Source: Bacteroidota bacterium
GTDB lineage: Bacteria > Bacteroidota > Bacteroidia > Chitinophagales > Chitinophagaceae
DNA: 17,659 bases
Direction of reading: 5' to 3'
Assembly (NCBI GenBank): GCA_947462495.1
Contig: CANHOY010000013.1
Span: 1 to 17,659, forward strand
A program made the position numbers and the translations under genes. Positions 6,510 to 14,480 of this stretch are shown here, piece by piece. A model generated the notes under the pieces. That model did not search any database, was not told the DNA's origin, and saw nothing but the letters and a program-made list of their open reading frames with translations. How positions within the stretch are numbered: position 1 is the first letter of the stretch; every line of letters starts with the position of its first letter.

Positions 6510-7144
6510 TAATAGGTTACAGAAATCTTGAATGTCTTATTAGTAATTCCCAATATAGCAGCAGCCGCATCACTCAATCGATATTGAATGGAGTTGCTCA
6601 CATCGGGCAATGCACTAATTACTTTAGCACAAATACTTTTTAAATCGGAAGTCGTAATTCGAACAATAGTTCCAATAGGCAACTCATTGGTCAGGAGGTA
6701 AAACTTTTTATCCTCCCATCCACTTACACTTTTAAAAACAGAAGCAGTTCCTTCTAGTGTTTCAAAAGAAGCTATCTTTTTTTGCTTTGAAAACATTCCA
6801 GCAAAATAGCCTTCTTCAATTTCATTCTTTTCTAATTTGATGTAAGAATTGTGCACACTGTCACTTACTCTAATTTTTTCTTTGTTTTGAGCAATCATTT
6901 CAATGGGCGCCTGATCTTTGGGTACATAAACAAATACTTTTCTACCCCTGTGCTTTTTACTTCTCTTGGAATGTCTCTTGGCTCCTAAGGAGGCTACACT
7001 TGAATGTTTTTTGGTCCTTTTTACTTTCGCATGCGTGCTATGTTTAGCTTTTTTCTTACCTGACGTCTTTACCTTAGCATAGGTTGGCGCTTGCGCTAAT
7101 AAGCCCAAGGTTAACCAAAACAATAAAAGTAGTTTTTGACGCAT
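6509..7144 (-). CDS. Exported RlpA-like double-psi beta-barrel protein with a very basic linker
   Basis: From the ATG at 7144 the protein is 211 residues. A TTG at 7159 is in frame but lies upstream of a TACCTTTG box, so the ATG is preferred. Residues 1-23 are a cleavable signal peptide (charged start, LLLLFW core, TYA cut site). Residues about 24-69 are extremely rich in Lys, Arg, His and Ser, including the repeats KRTKKHS and KRSKKHRGRK. Residues about 112-211 resemble the RlpA-like double-psi barrel (GYFAGMFSKQ, EGTASVFKS, LPIGTIVRIT, YRLSDAAAAILG). The usual catalytic DRGP-type loop of lytic RlpA is not seen, so the domain may bind rather than cut peptidoglycan. It is co-transcribed and translationally coupled with the downstream lipoprotein. 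Domain assignment is probable and function is unknown. Confidence 0.75.
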   Translation of the reverse strand: MRQKLLLLFWLTLGLLAQAPTYAKVKTSGKKKAKHSTHAKVKRTKKHSSVASLGAKRHSKRSKKHRGRKVFVYVPKDQAPIEMIAQNKEKIRVSDSVHNSYIKLEKNEIEEGYFAGMFSKQKKIASFETLEGTASVFKSVSGWEDKKFYLLTNELPIGTIVRITTSDLKSICAKVISALPDVSNSIQYRLSDAAAAILGITNKTFKISVTY

Positions 7145-7148
7145 CCGG

Positions 7149-7156
7149 CAAAGGTA
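7149..7156 (-). promoter_or_regulatory. Bacteroidota-type -7 box for the RlpA-like/lipoprotein unit
   Basis: The minus strand reads TACCTTTG, a full consensus match, then CCGG and the ATG at 7144. The near-zero leader supports the ATG start over the upstream TTG. Confidence 0.5.
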
Positions 7157-7218
7157 CAAAAAGCAAATGCAAAGAAATTATTAAAATTATATATTATATT
7201 AAATTAAATGTATAAGTA

Positions 7219-8580
7219 CTAGTAATTCAATATTCTCCACTCATTAGGATAGTAATTATTCGACCTATTGGGCAATAATTTTGCCCAACCAAGTCGTATG
7301 TTTTTATAGGTAATGGCATGCCAGCCTTTTCCCTGAGGTAAATGTAAATCTGCCCTTCTTAAATATTGCAAAGCTGTGGCTTCGTCTATTTCCATTTCCT
7401 GATAGGGCAAATTAGACCAAGTACTCATGGCCAAAGCATGCGCGGGAATCAAATCGGGTCCTTTAATCTCCCCTATAGTCAAACCCATTTTTTTAATGTA
7501 CAAGTGATTCATCAACGCATTTAATTCAGATGCAAATAATTGAGACAAGGCAATGATGCTATTTTGATGATTGATGAAATTATAATTTTGTGGAACAGTA
7601 AAATGATGACTCAGTATTTCCATTTCTTTTTTTGAAACTGGAATACTGTTTGATTTTGTATCATAATATCCACTTGTAGATGATGTTTCTTTTTGAAAAA
7701 CAGTAATAAAAAAGCCTTCTCCTTTTACTTTATCTGGATAAAATCTAAAACCTTGACATTGATGTTCCTTGCTAAAAGTTGGAATAATATTCCATTCAGC
7801 AGGTAATTTAATAAGTACATTTTTCATCCCCGACTTAGAAGCAATATGATCCATCATCATTTCATCTTCCTCCAAAGAATAAGAACAAGTGGAATAAATT
7901 AAATAGCCACCTTCCTTCAAGCAATCCATACTATCTTCTACAATTCTTGATTGACGAGTACTGCAATGTTGCACGCTTTGTTCACTCCAGTGCGCTATTG
8001 CTTCAGGATCTTTTCTAAATAAACCGCTACCACTACAAGGTGCGTCAATCATGAGCACATCAAAAAAATCAGGAACCGCTTTAAAATGAGCAGGATCATT
8101 TTGAGTCACTACTATATTGTCTGCCCCCCATTTGGTTAGATTCTCTACTAAAATTGCATTCCTTGGTTTAATAGTTTCATTGGCCACCACTAATCCATTG
8201 TGAAAGTAATTGGCTAATAAAGTTGTTTTACCCCCAGGTGCTGCACACAAATCCAGCACTTTCAATGGCGATGGATGGGGTGTAATTTGTTCCAGAATAT
8301 ATTGTAAAAACATACTACTGGCCTCTTGCACATAATAAGCACCTGCATGCCACAATGGGTCTACTACAAATAAAGGACGTTGTTTTAAATAATAACCATG
8401 ACTGCACCAATACATTGGCGCTAGTTCTTTAAAATAAGGATGCTCTTGTATTACAAAAGGCTTGAATTGATTAAACCGAATGGAAGTAAGCTGATCCTGT
8501 TGTTCATGTGCTTTTACAAATGCCTCCTGATCAAAACCAGGTAAACCTTGTAAAGAAGCTATGAATGAATGTGGTAACAA
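7219..8580 (-). CDS. RsmF/NOL1-NOP2-Sun family RNA (cytosine-C5) methyltransferase
   Basis: This 453-residue SAM-dependent RNA m5C methyltransferase probably acts on 16S rRNA, like RsmF (YebU). It has the N-terminal RsmB/RsmF-type region, then motif I LDLCAAPGGKTTLLAN (109-124). Both catalytic cysteines are present: Cys182 in DAPCSGSGLFRKDPEA and Cys232 in YSTCSYSLEEDE. The C-terminal 150 or so residues fit the PUA-like RNA-binding extension of RsmF proteins. The start is uncertain: the best candidate is TTG at 8580, giving MLPHSF, which matches the usual MLP-type start. No ATG is available between the preceding gene's stop and this point. It follows the methyltransferase gene by 13 bases and is probably the last gene of the thyA-folA block. 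Exact rRNA position is inferred, not shown. Confidence 0.9.
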   Translation of the reverse strand: MLPHSFIASLQGLPGFDQEAFVKAHEQQDQLTSIRFNQFKPFVIQEHPYFKELAPMYWCSHGYYLKQRPLFVVDPLWHAGAYYVQEASSMFLQYILEQITPHPSPLKVLDLCAAPGGKTTLLANYFHNGLVVANETIKPRNAILVENLTKWGADNIVVTQNDPAHFKAVPDFFDVLMIDAPCSGSGLFRKDPEAIAHWSEQSVQHCSTRQSRIVEDSMDCLKEGGYLIYSTCSYSLEEDEMMMDHIASKSGMKNVLIKLPAEWNIIPTFSKEHQCQGFRFYPDKVKGEGFFITVFQKETSSTSGYYDTKSNSIPVSKKEMEILSHHFTVPQNYNFINHQNSIIALSQLFASELNALMNHLYIKKMGLTIGEIKGPDLIPAHALAMSTWSNLPYQEMEIDEATALQYLRRADLHLPQGKGWHAITYKNIRLGWAKLLPNRSNNYYPNEWRILNY

Positions 8581-8593
8581 TGCTATTATGGAT

Positions 8594-9394
8594 TTAAAAT
8601 CTAATGATAAAATTTTCTTTTTCCTTGTTTTCTTTTTTTAGAAAAACAATTCCAATGTAAAACAAGTCAATAGTAAGGGACACTCTTTGATCTTCTTTAA
8701 TCTCTTTCCAGGCCATTTCCATTTCCTTACTCCAATGAATGTCATCAAAAATAAAAATAGTATCCTGATTCGATTTAGTTAAAAGTAAATTAAAATAACG
8801 CATCGTTGGCTCGTAACTATGATTTCCATCAACATACGCTAAACCAATACTTGATAACGTATTAAAATAAAGCGGTAAGCTCTTATCAAAATCTCCTTCT
8901 AATAATTGAATATTTTGAAAACCTAACTTAGAAAAAGTATTCAATGCCTCCTTGGCAATAGCAGGAGCCCCCTCCATGGTTACTATATTAGCACCAGGCA
9001 TTGCTTGAGCTAAATAACAAGTGGTAATGCCAAAAGAAGTACCCATTTCTAAAACAGAACTAGGCTTATAATAAGCAACAATCCTATTTAAAAGGGTACT
9101 ATACTTTTTAGATTTCAAAGAGCCTCTTGCAATGGCCGAAATTTTCTTTGTTTTATTTGTCTGCCTAATGGCACCCGCACCCAAGTCGACTATATTAATT
9201 TCTCTCTTATTATTTAATATCTCCGCTCGATAGTTTTCAATTTCATTAACCCCATCTCCTTTAGTGGTAGTGTTTAATACTTTTTTGATAAATGAAAACA
9301 CGAAAGGAGAATGAATGCCATGGCCTCGTCCATTGGAAGCCTTAAATAAATACAAAATATATTTAAGAAGAATAGTGAGTTTGTTGTATTTCAT
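8594..9394 (-). CDS. Class I SAM-dependent methyltransferase, substrate unknown
   Basis: Starting at the ATG at 9394 the protein has 266 residues. This start is favoured over the ATG at 9430 because it lies one base after the folA stop and has AAGGAAG just upstream, while the earlier start would overlap folA by 35 bases. The N-terminal segment RGHGIHSPFVFSFI (23-36) resembles a signature I recall in Bacteroidota methyltransferases of the Methyltransf_24/O-methyltransferase type. SAM motif I is VLEMGTSFGITTCYLAQ (114-130), the acidic motif II strand ends in MEGAP (140-144), and VDGNHSYEP (188-196) and FIFDDIHWS (214-222) follow. The last two resemble metal-dependent O-methyltransferases. It sits in a run of one-carbon genes, but that does not define its substrate. 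Confidence 0.8.
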   Translation of the reverse strand: MKYNKLTILLKYILYLFKASNGRGHGIHSPFVFSFIKKVLNTTTKGDGVNEIENYRAEILNNKREINIVDLGAGAIRQTNKTKKISAIARGSLKSKKYSTLLNRIVAYYKPSSVLEMGTSFGITTCYLAQAMPGANIVTMEGAPAIAKEALNTFSKLGFQNIQLLEGDFDKSLPLYFNTLSSIGLAYVDGNHSYEPTMRYFNLLLTKSNQDTIFIFDDIHWSKEMEMAWKEIKEDQRVSLTIDLFYIGIVFLKKENKEKENFIIRF

Positions 9395-9395
9395 T

Positions 9396-9887
9396 TTACT
9401 TCCTTTGCCAACATTCAAAATCAAAAGCATAAATATGTTTAGCGTCCGCTACATTCGCTGCTAAACTTATTCTTTCCCAATCTGCTCCTAATGTTGGAAA
9501 ATAGGTATCCCCTTGTAAAGTGCAGTGCACTCTTGTTAACCAAATTTTATTAGCCATTGGTAAAGCCATCTCATATACTTGCCCACCACCAATGACCAGC
9601 AATTCTAAATAATTATATTTATTGGCCAAATCTATTGCTTGTTCCATAGTATTCACCGCCATCACTCCTTCACTTTTCCAATTTTTATTTCTTGTAAGTA
9701 CGATGTTTAATCTGCCGGGCAATGGCTTACTACCCATAGATTCAAAAGTAGCACGTCCCATTAAAATTGGCATACCCCAGGTAGTATTTTTAAAAAACCG
9801 CATATCCTTAGGCAAATGCCATAACAATTGATTGTTTAAGCCAATGGCATTGTTTTCGGAAGCTGCTGCAACTAGGGTAATATTCAT
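9396..9887 (-). CDS. folA: Dihydrofolate reductase
   Basis: This 163-residue enzyme reduces dihydrofolate to tetrahydrofolate with NADPH. It shows the N-terminal strand ITLVAAASENNAIG, Trp23 and the catalytic acid Asp28 in LLWHLPKDMRFFK, and the cofactor motif MGRATFESMG (43-52). LPGRLNIVLTR (56-66) and the GGGQVYE segment follow. The length is typical of chromosomal DHFR. It starts 10 bases after the thyA stop, so the two are one transcript. This is functionally sensible because ThyA turns methylene-tetrahydrofolate into dihydrofolate, which FolA recycles. Confidence 0.96.
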   Translation of the reverse strand: MNITLVAAASENNAIGLNNQLLWHLPKDMRFFKNTTWGMPILMGRATFESMGSKPLPGRLNIVLTRNKNWKSEGVMAVNTMEQAIDLANKYNYLELLVIGGGQVYEMALPMANKIWLTRVHCTLQGDTYFPTLGADWERISLAANVADAKHIYAFDFECWQRK

Positions 9888-9897
9888 TTGAAAAATT

Positions 9898-10692
9898 TTA
9901 TACCGCTACCGGTGCTTTAATACTAGGATGAGATTGATAATTCTCTAAAGTAAAATCTGAAAATTGATAAGAGAAAATATCTTTTACTCCTTTATTTATT
10001 TTCATAGTAGGCAAAGGGAAAGGCGTTCTTGACAATTGAAGATTCGCTTGCTCAATATGATTATTGTATAAATGAACATCACCAAAACTGTGCACAAAAT
10101 CGCCATATTCTAAATCACAAATAGATGCAATCATCATGGTCAATAAAGCATAGGAAGCAATATTAAATGGCACACCTAAAAAAACATCGGCGCTTCGTTG
10201 GTACAATTGACAACTTAATTTTCCGTCTGCTACATAAAACTGAAACATATTGTGACAGGGCATTAAAGCCATCTTAGATAAATCACCCACATTCCATGCA
10301 CTTACAATAAGCCTTCTACTATCGGGTGTTTTTTTTATTTGTTGAATTAGTTCTGAAATTTGATCAATCACCACTCCATTCGCTCCTTCCCAACTACGCC
10401 ATTGTTTTCCGTACACAGGACCTAAATCTCCATTGGCATCTGCCCATTCGTCCCAAATACGTACCCCATTTTCATTCAAATATTTAATGTTGGTGTCGCC
10501 ATTTAAAAACCAAAGCAATTCATAAATGATGCTTTTCAAATGTAATTTTTTGGTAGTGACCATGGGAAATCCTTCTGCTAAATTGAAACGCATCTGATAT
10601 CCAAAAATACTTTTGGTTCCAGTACCGGTTCGGTCTGTTTTTTCAGCCCCATGATCGATGATGTGTTGTACTAAAGTATGGTATTGTAGCAT
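9898..10692 (-). CDS. thyA: Thymidylate synthase
   Basis: ThyA methylates dUMP to dTMP using 5,10-methylene-tetrahydrofolate. From ATG at 10692 the protein is 264 residues, the same as E. coli ThyA, and the catalytic cysteine falls at Cys146 in LMPCHNMFQF, the same number as in E. coli. Phosphate- and folate-binding segments are present: DRTGTGTKS (20-28), TTKKLHLKSIIYELLWFL (46-63), RIWDEWADANGDLGPVYG (78-95), SRRLIVSAWN (125-134). QRSADVFLGVPFNIASYALL and HLYNNHIEQ follow later. An in-frame TTG at 10710 would add six residues but is unlikely. The sequence just upstream (GTAAATTG then CACT) resembles the close -7 boxes of other genes here. It leads folA and probably the two methyltransferase genes. 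Confidence 0.97.
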   Translation of the reverse strand: MLQYHTLVQHIIDHGAEKTDRTGTGTKSIFGYQMRFNLAEGFPMVTTKKLHLKSIIYELLWFLNGDTNIKYLNENGVRIWDEWADANGDLGPVYGKQWRSWEGANGVVIDQISELIQQIKKTPDSRRLIVSAWNVGDLSKMALMPCHNMFQFYVADGKLSCQLYQRSADVFLGVPFNIASYALLTMMIASICDLEYGDFVHSFGDVHLYNNHIEQANLQLSRTPFPLPTMKINKGVKDIFSYQFSDFTLENYQSHPSIKAPVAV

Positions 10693-10727
10693 AGTGCAAT
10701 TTACAACCAATACCTTTTATGTAGAAA

Positions 10728-11930
10728 TCATTTTTTGGACTTACGGCGAGCCAATTCCTTCCTAACTAAAAGCAATTCCCTATTGGTTTGACCATTTACG
10801 CTCGAGTTTTCTTCGGCCCTACGCATTAAATATGGAATAACATCCTGTATGGGACCGTAGGGAAGATATTTACTTACATTATAACCTTCCATGGCCATGT
10901 TAAATGTAATAGGGTCGCTCATACCATAGAGTTGTGAAAAATGCACATTTGCATCATTATTGCTTAAATTATTTTTTGCCATTAAATCAACAATAAGCAT
11001 ATTACTTCGCTCATTGTGTGAAGCTAAAATTAATGCCATAGAATCTCTATGCTCAATGCAATAAGCAGCGGCATCATTAAAATCTTGATCGGTCAATTCT
11101 TTATTCAAATGAATGGGAGACTCGTATCCGTTATTTTGAGCGCGTAATCTTTCTTTTTCCATATAAGCGCCTCTCACCAATTTTGCACCCAATAAAAATT
11201 TACCTTCTTTCGCAATTTTATGAGAGAGCTTTAAAAAATGAAAGCGATCATGCCTGTATAATTGATACGTATTGTATACGACTACTTTATCTTTATTGAA
11301 GACAGCCATCAATTCAATGGCTAAGCGGTCTATAGGGTCTTGAATCCAAGTTTCTTCAGCATCTAATAAAATACCAATTCCTTTTTCATTGGCTACTTCA
11401 CAAATAGCATACATTCTTTCTTTAACTCTTTCCCAAGCAGCGTCATCAGCTTCACTATCATGTATGCCACTTCTAATTCTTGGCGCTTCATTTAATTTCT
11501 CTAATAAAAGCATACTAGCCAAACCCGTTAATTTAACACTCACAAAAGGAACGTTTTTTTGGGTAGCAGCAAATTCAACAGCTTCTATAATTTTTTCTGT
11601 AACGTTGTCAAAGTTGTCTTCTCCTTCTTTGGCTTCCACCCCATAATCTAAAATTACTTGAACCCCATAAGAGCCCAATTGCTTAGTCACTCTTGCCGAT
11701 TCCTCTAAGGTTTCTCCTCCCACAAATTGATTAAAAATGGTACTACGTATTAGTCCATTGATTGGCAATCCCGACTTCATTAAAAAAGGAGTAAACTTTG
11801 TGGCTAAAGAAACAACGAATGAATTTTGGATAATAGAAAATAGAAAATTAGCTCTTCTTAATTCGGCATTGGTCTTGTATGCAAATGCATTTTTTGTATT
11901 GTCTAAAGATAAACTCATGCTAACATTCAT
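10728..11930 (-). CDS. Proline dehydrogenase, monofunctional
   Basis: This 400-residue FAD enzyme oxidises proline to pyrroline-5-carboxylate and feeds electrons to the respiratory chain. It has only the PRODH barrel and no P5C dehydrogenase or DNA-binding domain, unlike the long PutA of E. coli. Signature segments include VSVKLTGLASM, GILLDAEETWIQDPID, KLVRGAYMEKERLRA and LASHNERSN. The C-terminal PYLMRRAEENSSVNGQ carries the conserved substrate-binding arginine pair. ATG at 11930 gives a usual N-terminus; a second ATG four codons later is possible. TATTTG lies about 10 bases upstream of the start, a degenerate -7-like sequence. The stop is 35 bases before the thyA ATG, so read-through into thyA is possible. 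Confidence 0.93.
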   Translation of the reverse strand: MNVSMSLSLDNTKNAFAYKTNAELRRANFLFSIIQNSFVVSLATKFTPFLMKSGLPINGLIRSTIFNQFVGGETLEESARVTKQLGSYGVQVILDYGVEAKEGEDNFDNVTEKIIEAVEFAATQKNVPFVSVKLTGLASMLLLEKLNEAPRIRSGIHDSEADDAAWERVKERMYAICEVANEKGIGILLDAEETWIQDPIDRLAIELMAVFNKDKVVVYNTYQLYRHDRFHFLKLSHKIAKEGKFLLGAKLVRGAYMEKERLRAQNNGYESPIHLNKELTDQDFNDAAAYCIEHRDSMALILASHNERSNMLIVDLMAKNNLSNNDANVHFSQLYGMSDPITFNMAMEGYNVSKYLPYGPIQDVIPYLMRRAEENSSVNGQTNRELLLVRKELARRKSKK

Positions 11931-11981
11931 TCGTTTTGCAAATATCGGTAGTAAAACTTAAATCACAAAGGAATAAGCAAC

Positions 11982-12692
11982 CTAAATTACCTGATGATTA
12001 AATGGTTGTAAAACCATTTCACTTACTACCCCTGAAGTTGGTTGTTGACACAAAAACCAAATAGACTTAGCTGCCTCTTCAGCTTGAATCATTCTCTCTC
12101 TTTGCACTCTTAAATTGATGGTATCCCAAAATGGAGAGTCTACGCCGCCTAAATAAACCTGAGTAATCCTTATTTCAGTCCTTTTTAATTCTTCTCTAAT
12201 AGAATGCATCATCCCAACTAATGCATATTTACTTGCACAATAGGCCGCCGCCCCAGACATAGGTGTTTTTCCTAATATGCCTGGAATATTGATAATTAAG
12301 CCCTTCTTTACTTCTATCATTTTAGGCAAAATAGATTTTACGATTCCAAAAATGCTTAAAACATTTACCTGAAAAGACAATTGCATTTCTTCCGCTTGCA
12401 ACTGATCCAATGGCTTAATAATACCAATGCCTGCCGCATTGATAAAAATATCAAATGAAATGGAGGGTAGCTTTTCAATAAATAATTGAACAGAATGGGC
12501 ATCGGCTAAATCTACTTGCAAAATACGCTCTCTAGGTACTTGATATTCCTGCGACAAAGTTTGTAGTTTATCTAATTGTCTGCCTGCGATCCAAACATGA
12601 GCACCGCTATTGCTTAACAATTTAAGCAAATTGGAGCCAATTCCCCCTGTTGCCCCTAGTAATAATACATTCTTATTTTTTAACTGTTCCAT
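11982..12692 (-). CDS. Short-chain dehydrogenase/reductase with altered catalytic serine
   Basis: From the ATG at 12692 this is a 236-residue classical-size SDR; a TTG at 12707 would add five residues but is less likely. The cofactor loop GATGGIG (13-19), NAAG (85-88), an Asn in the FQVNV segment near 110, and the YCASK motif with Tyr151 and Lys155 are all present. The residue 13 before the tyrosine, normally the catalytic serine, is Gly138 in the segment NIPGILG, where most SDRs have an NISS-like sequence. The enzyme may still bind NAD(P) and could be an atypical reductase. The substrate cannot be told. It is divergent from the dipeptide epimerase and 51 bases upstream of proline dehydrogenase on the same strand. 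Confidence 0.85.
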   Translation of the reverse strand: MEQLKNKNVLLLGATGGIGSNLLKLLSNSGAHVWIAGRQLDKLQTLSQEYQVPRERILQVDLADAHSVQLFIEKLPSISFDIFINAAGIGIIKPLDQLQAEEMQLSFQVNVLSIFGIVKSILPKMIEVKKGLIINIPGILGKTPMSGAAAYCASKYALVGMMHSIREELKRTEIRITQVYLGGVDSPFWDTINLRVQRERMIQAEEAAKSIWFLCQQPTSGVVSEMVLQPFNHQVI

Positions 12693-12774
12693 AAATAGTT
12701 TTAACAAATAACAATACAGGATTCAAATTGTTTAAATAATGAATGTAATTTTAAGGTATCTAATAAAATAGATT

Positions 12775-13872
12775 ATGAAAATAGTAAAAACGAAAATTTA
12801 CCAATACAAAATACCCATGACGCCTTTTACGATAGCAACAGGCACCATGCATTTTGCACAAAATATATTTATTGAAATACATACCGATGAAGGAATTATT
12901 GGACTAGGTGAATGTTCTGCTTTTCCTATGATTGTTGGAGAAACTCAATTAAGCGGCTACCATCATGCAAAGGACTTTTCTGCTTTTTGGAAAGGGAAAG
13001 ATCCATTGGCCATGAACGAAAGATTGGCTGAATTAGCCATAGTAATTGCAGGCAACTATACTATCAAAAGCGCTTTTGACATGGCCTTATATGATATAGC
13101 GGCAAAGGCTGCCAATGTGCCATTGTATGCCTACTTAGGAGGAAAACAAAAAGCCATTGAAACCGATTTAACCATTGGTATTGATAGCCCAGAAAATATG
13201 GCTAAGCAGGCTATTGAATTTCTGCAACAGGGTGTGAAGATGATAAAAGTAAAATTGGGAAAAGATCCAATAGAAGACGTAGAAAGAATTAAACAAATTA
13301 GAAAAGCCATTGGCAATGAAACGATATTAAGAATTGATGCGAATCAAGGATGGGCTCCAGAAAATGCATTAAAAGTATTGGAAGCATTAGCCCCTTTTGA
13401 CATTGAATTTTGCGAACAACCCATGCATAAATACTTCGACGACCAGTTGCCCGCTTTATGCAAAGCTTCTCCTATAAAAATTATGGCCGACGAATCTGTT
13501 TTCACGCATCATGATGCAAGAAAACTCATTCAACAAAAAGCTTGTCATTCCATCAATATCAAATTCGCAAAAAGCGGAGGCATTAACGAAGCCATTAAAA
13601 TTCATGATCTAGCAATGGCGCATCAAATTCCTTGTATGATGGGTGGCATGCTAGAAAGTCGTTTGGCCTTAAGTGCCAAAATGCATTTTGCCATGGCCAA
13701 GGAAAATATCCAATATTACGATATGGACACCTGCCTTCTTGGGCATTTGGTGGACCCCGTAATAGGAGGTGTTCAATTTAATGGAATGCATTTAACCATC
13801 AGCGATGCCATTGGTATAGGCGCTGAGGTAGACCCTGCCTATTTGGCTAAATTGGAAAGCGTTACTATATAA
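12775..13872 (+). CDS. Dipeptide epimerase (L-Ala-D/L-Glu epimerase type), enolase superfamily
   Basis: This 365-residue enolase-superfamily protein is of the muconate-lactonising subgroup, close to L-Ala-D/L-Glu epimerases that recycle murein peptides or act on other dipeptides. An N-terminal capping domain covers about 1-120 and the barrel follows. The catalytic pair is Lys158 and Lys160 in IKVKLG. Metal ligands are Asp188 (RIDANQGW), Glu214 (FCEQP) and Asp239 (MADES). The opposite-face base is probably Lys263 in NIKFAKSGG. GGMLESRLALSA (about 300-311) is the usual substrate-side motif. The substrate dipeptide is not fixed by sequence. A weak TAATTTTA box lies 21 bases upstream of ATG. Together with pepT in this window it suggests peptide scavenging. 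Confidence 0.9.
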   Translation: MKIVKTKIYQYKIPMTPFTIATGTMHFAQNIFIEIHTDEGIIGLGECSAFPMIVGETQLSGYHHAKDFSAFWKGKDPLAMNERLAELAIVIAGNYTIKSAFDMALYDIAAKAANVPLYAYLGGKQKAIETDLTIGIDSPENMAKQAIEFLQQGVKMIKVKLGKDPIEDVERIKQIRKAIGNETILRIDANQGWAPENALKVLEALAPFDIEFCEQPMHKYFDDQLPALCKASPIKIMADESVFTHHDARKLIQQKACHSINIKFAKSGGINEAIKIHDLAMAHQIPCMMGGMLESRLALSAKMHFAMAKENIQYYDMDTCLLGHLVDPVIGGVQFNGMHLTISDAIGIGAEVDPAYLAKLESVTI

Positions 13873-13904
13873 AACGAACTAATGACTAATCTATAACAAG
13901 TTTG

Positions 13905-13912
13905 TATCTTTA
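13905..13912 (+). promoter_or_regulatory. possible -7 box for the thioesterase gene
   Basis: TATCTTTA differs from TAnnTTTG only at the last base and stands 17 bases before the ATG at 13930. No -33 TTG is evident. Confidence 0.38.
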
Positions 13913-13929
13913 TACTACAATTAAAAAGT

Positions 13930-14445
13930 ATGGAAGCAAGAAAAGCGAAAGATTCTTTCACCACCATGAATGAACTGGTATTGCCCAACGATACCAACAC
14001 CTTTGGTGATTTAATGGGAGGAAAGCTCATGTACTGGATGGATATAGCAGCCTATTTGTCTGCTGCCAAACATTGTAATTCGGCTTGTATGACTGCCTCC
14101 GTAGATAATTTAAGTTTTAAAACACCTATTAAATTAGGCAATGTGATTTGTATTGAAGCTCGTGTAACCCGCACATTTACTACTTCAATGGAAATACATT
14201 TAAAAGTTTGGAATCAAAACATGATTTCACAATCAAGAGAGCTAAGCAATGAAGCCTTTTTTACTTTTGTTGCATTAGATGAAAATAAAAAACCAAAAGC
14301 AGTACCTGCTGTTATACCAGAATCTGAAGAAGAAATAAAGTTCTTTGCTAGTGCCTTACGTCGCAGACAATTGCGTTTAATATTAGCGGGAAAAATGAAG
14401 CCAGATGATGCTACCGAATTAAAAGCTTTGTTTGTAAAAGATTAA
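13930..14445 (+). CDS. Acyl-CoA thioesterase, hotdog fold
   Basis: This 171-residue cytoplasmic hotdog-fold thioesterase is of the YciA/BACH (acyl-CoA hydrolase) type and releases CoA from acyl-CoA. The family start MNELVLPNDTNTFGDLMGG (13-31) is followed by KLMYWMDIAAYLSA (32-45), with Asn23 and Asp38 as the likely active-site residues. The hotdog helix and strands continue through SVDNLSFKTPIKLGNVICIEARVT. The tail from about 130 to 171 is charged and helical, as in related proteins. The chain length of its substrate is unknown. A 35-base gap separates it from the convergent acyltransferase gene. Confidence 0.93.
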   Translation: MEARKAKDSFTTMNELVLPNDTNTFGDLMGGKLMYWMDIAAYLSAAKHCNSACMTASVDNLSFKTPIKLGNVICIEARVTRTFTTSMEIHLKVWNQNMISQSRELSNEAFFTFVALDENKKPKAVPAVIPESEEEIKFFASALRRRQLRLILAGKMKPDDATELKALFVKD

Positions 14446-14453
14446 GCGCATTA

Positions 14454-14479
14454 CTAAATAAAAAAATTTAGCTGTTTTT
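14454..14479 (+). terminator. weak hairpin with T-tract after the thioesterase gene
   Basis: CTAAAT (14454-14459) and ATTTAG (14466-14471) can pair around six A residues, followed by a GTTTTT run. It lies 8 bases after the thioesterase stop and before the stop of the convergent acyltransferase. The stem is short and AT-rich, so strength is doubtful. Confidence 0.35.
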
Positions 14480-14480
14480 A

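Noticed and set aside
9395..9430. Upstream ATG at 9430 for the methyltransferase gene
   Set aside because: It would overlap folA by 35 bases. The ATG at 9394 has AAGGAAG upstream and sits right after the folA stop.
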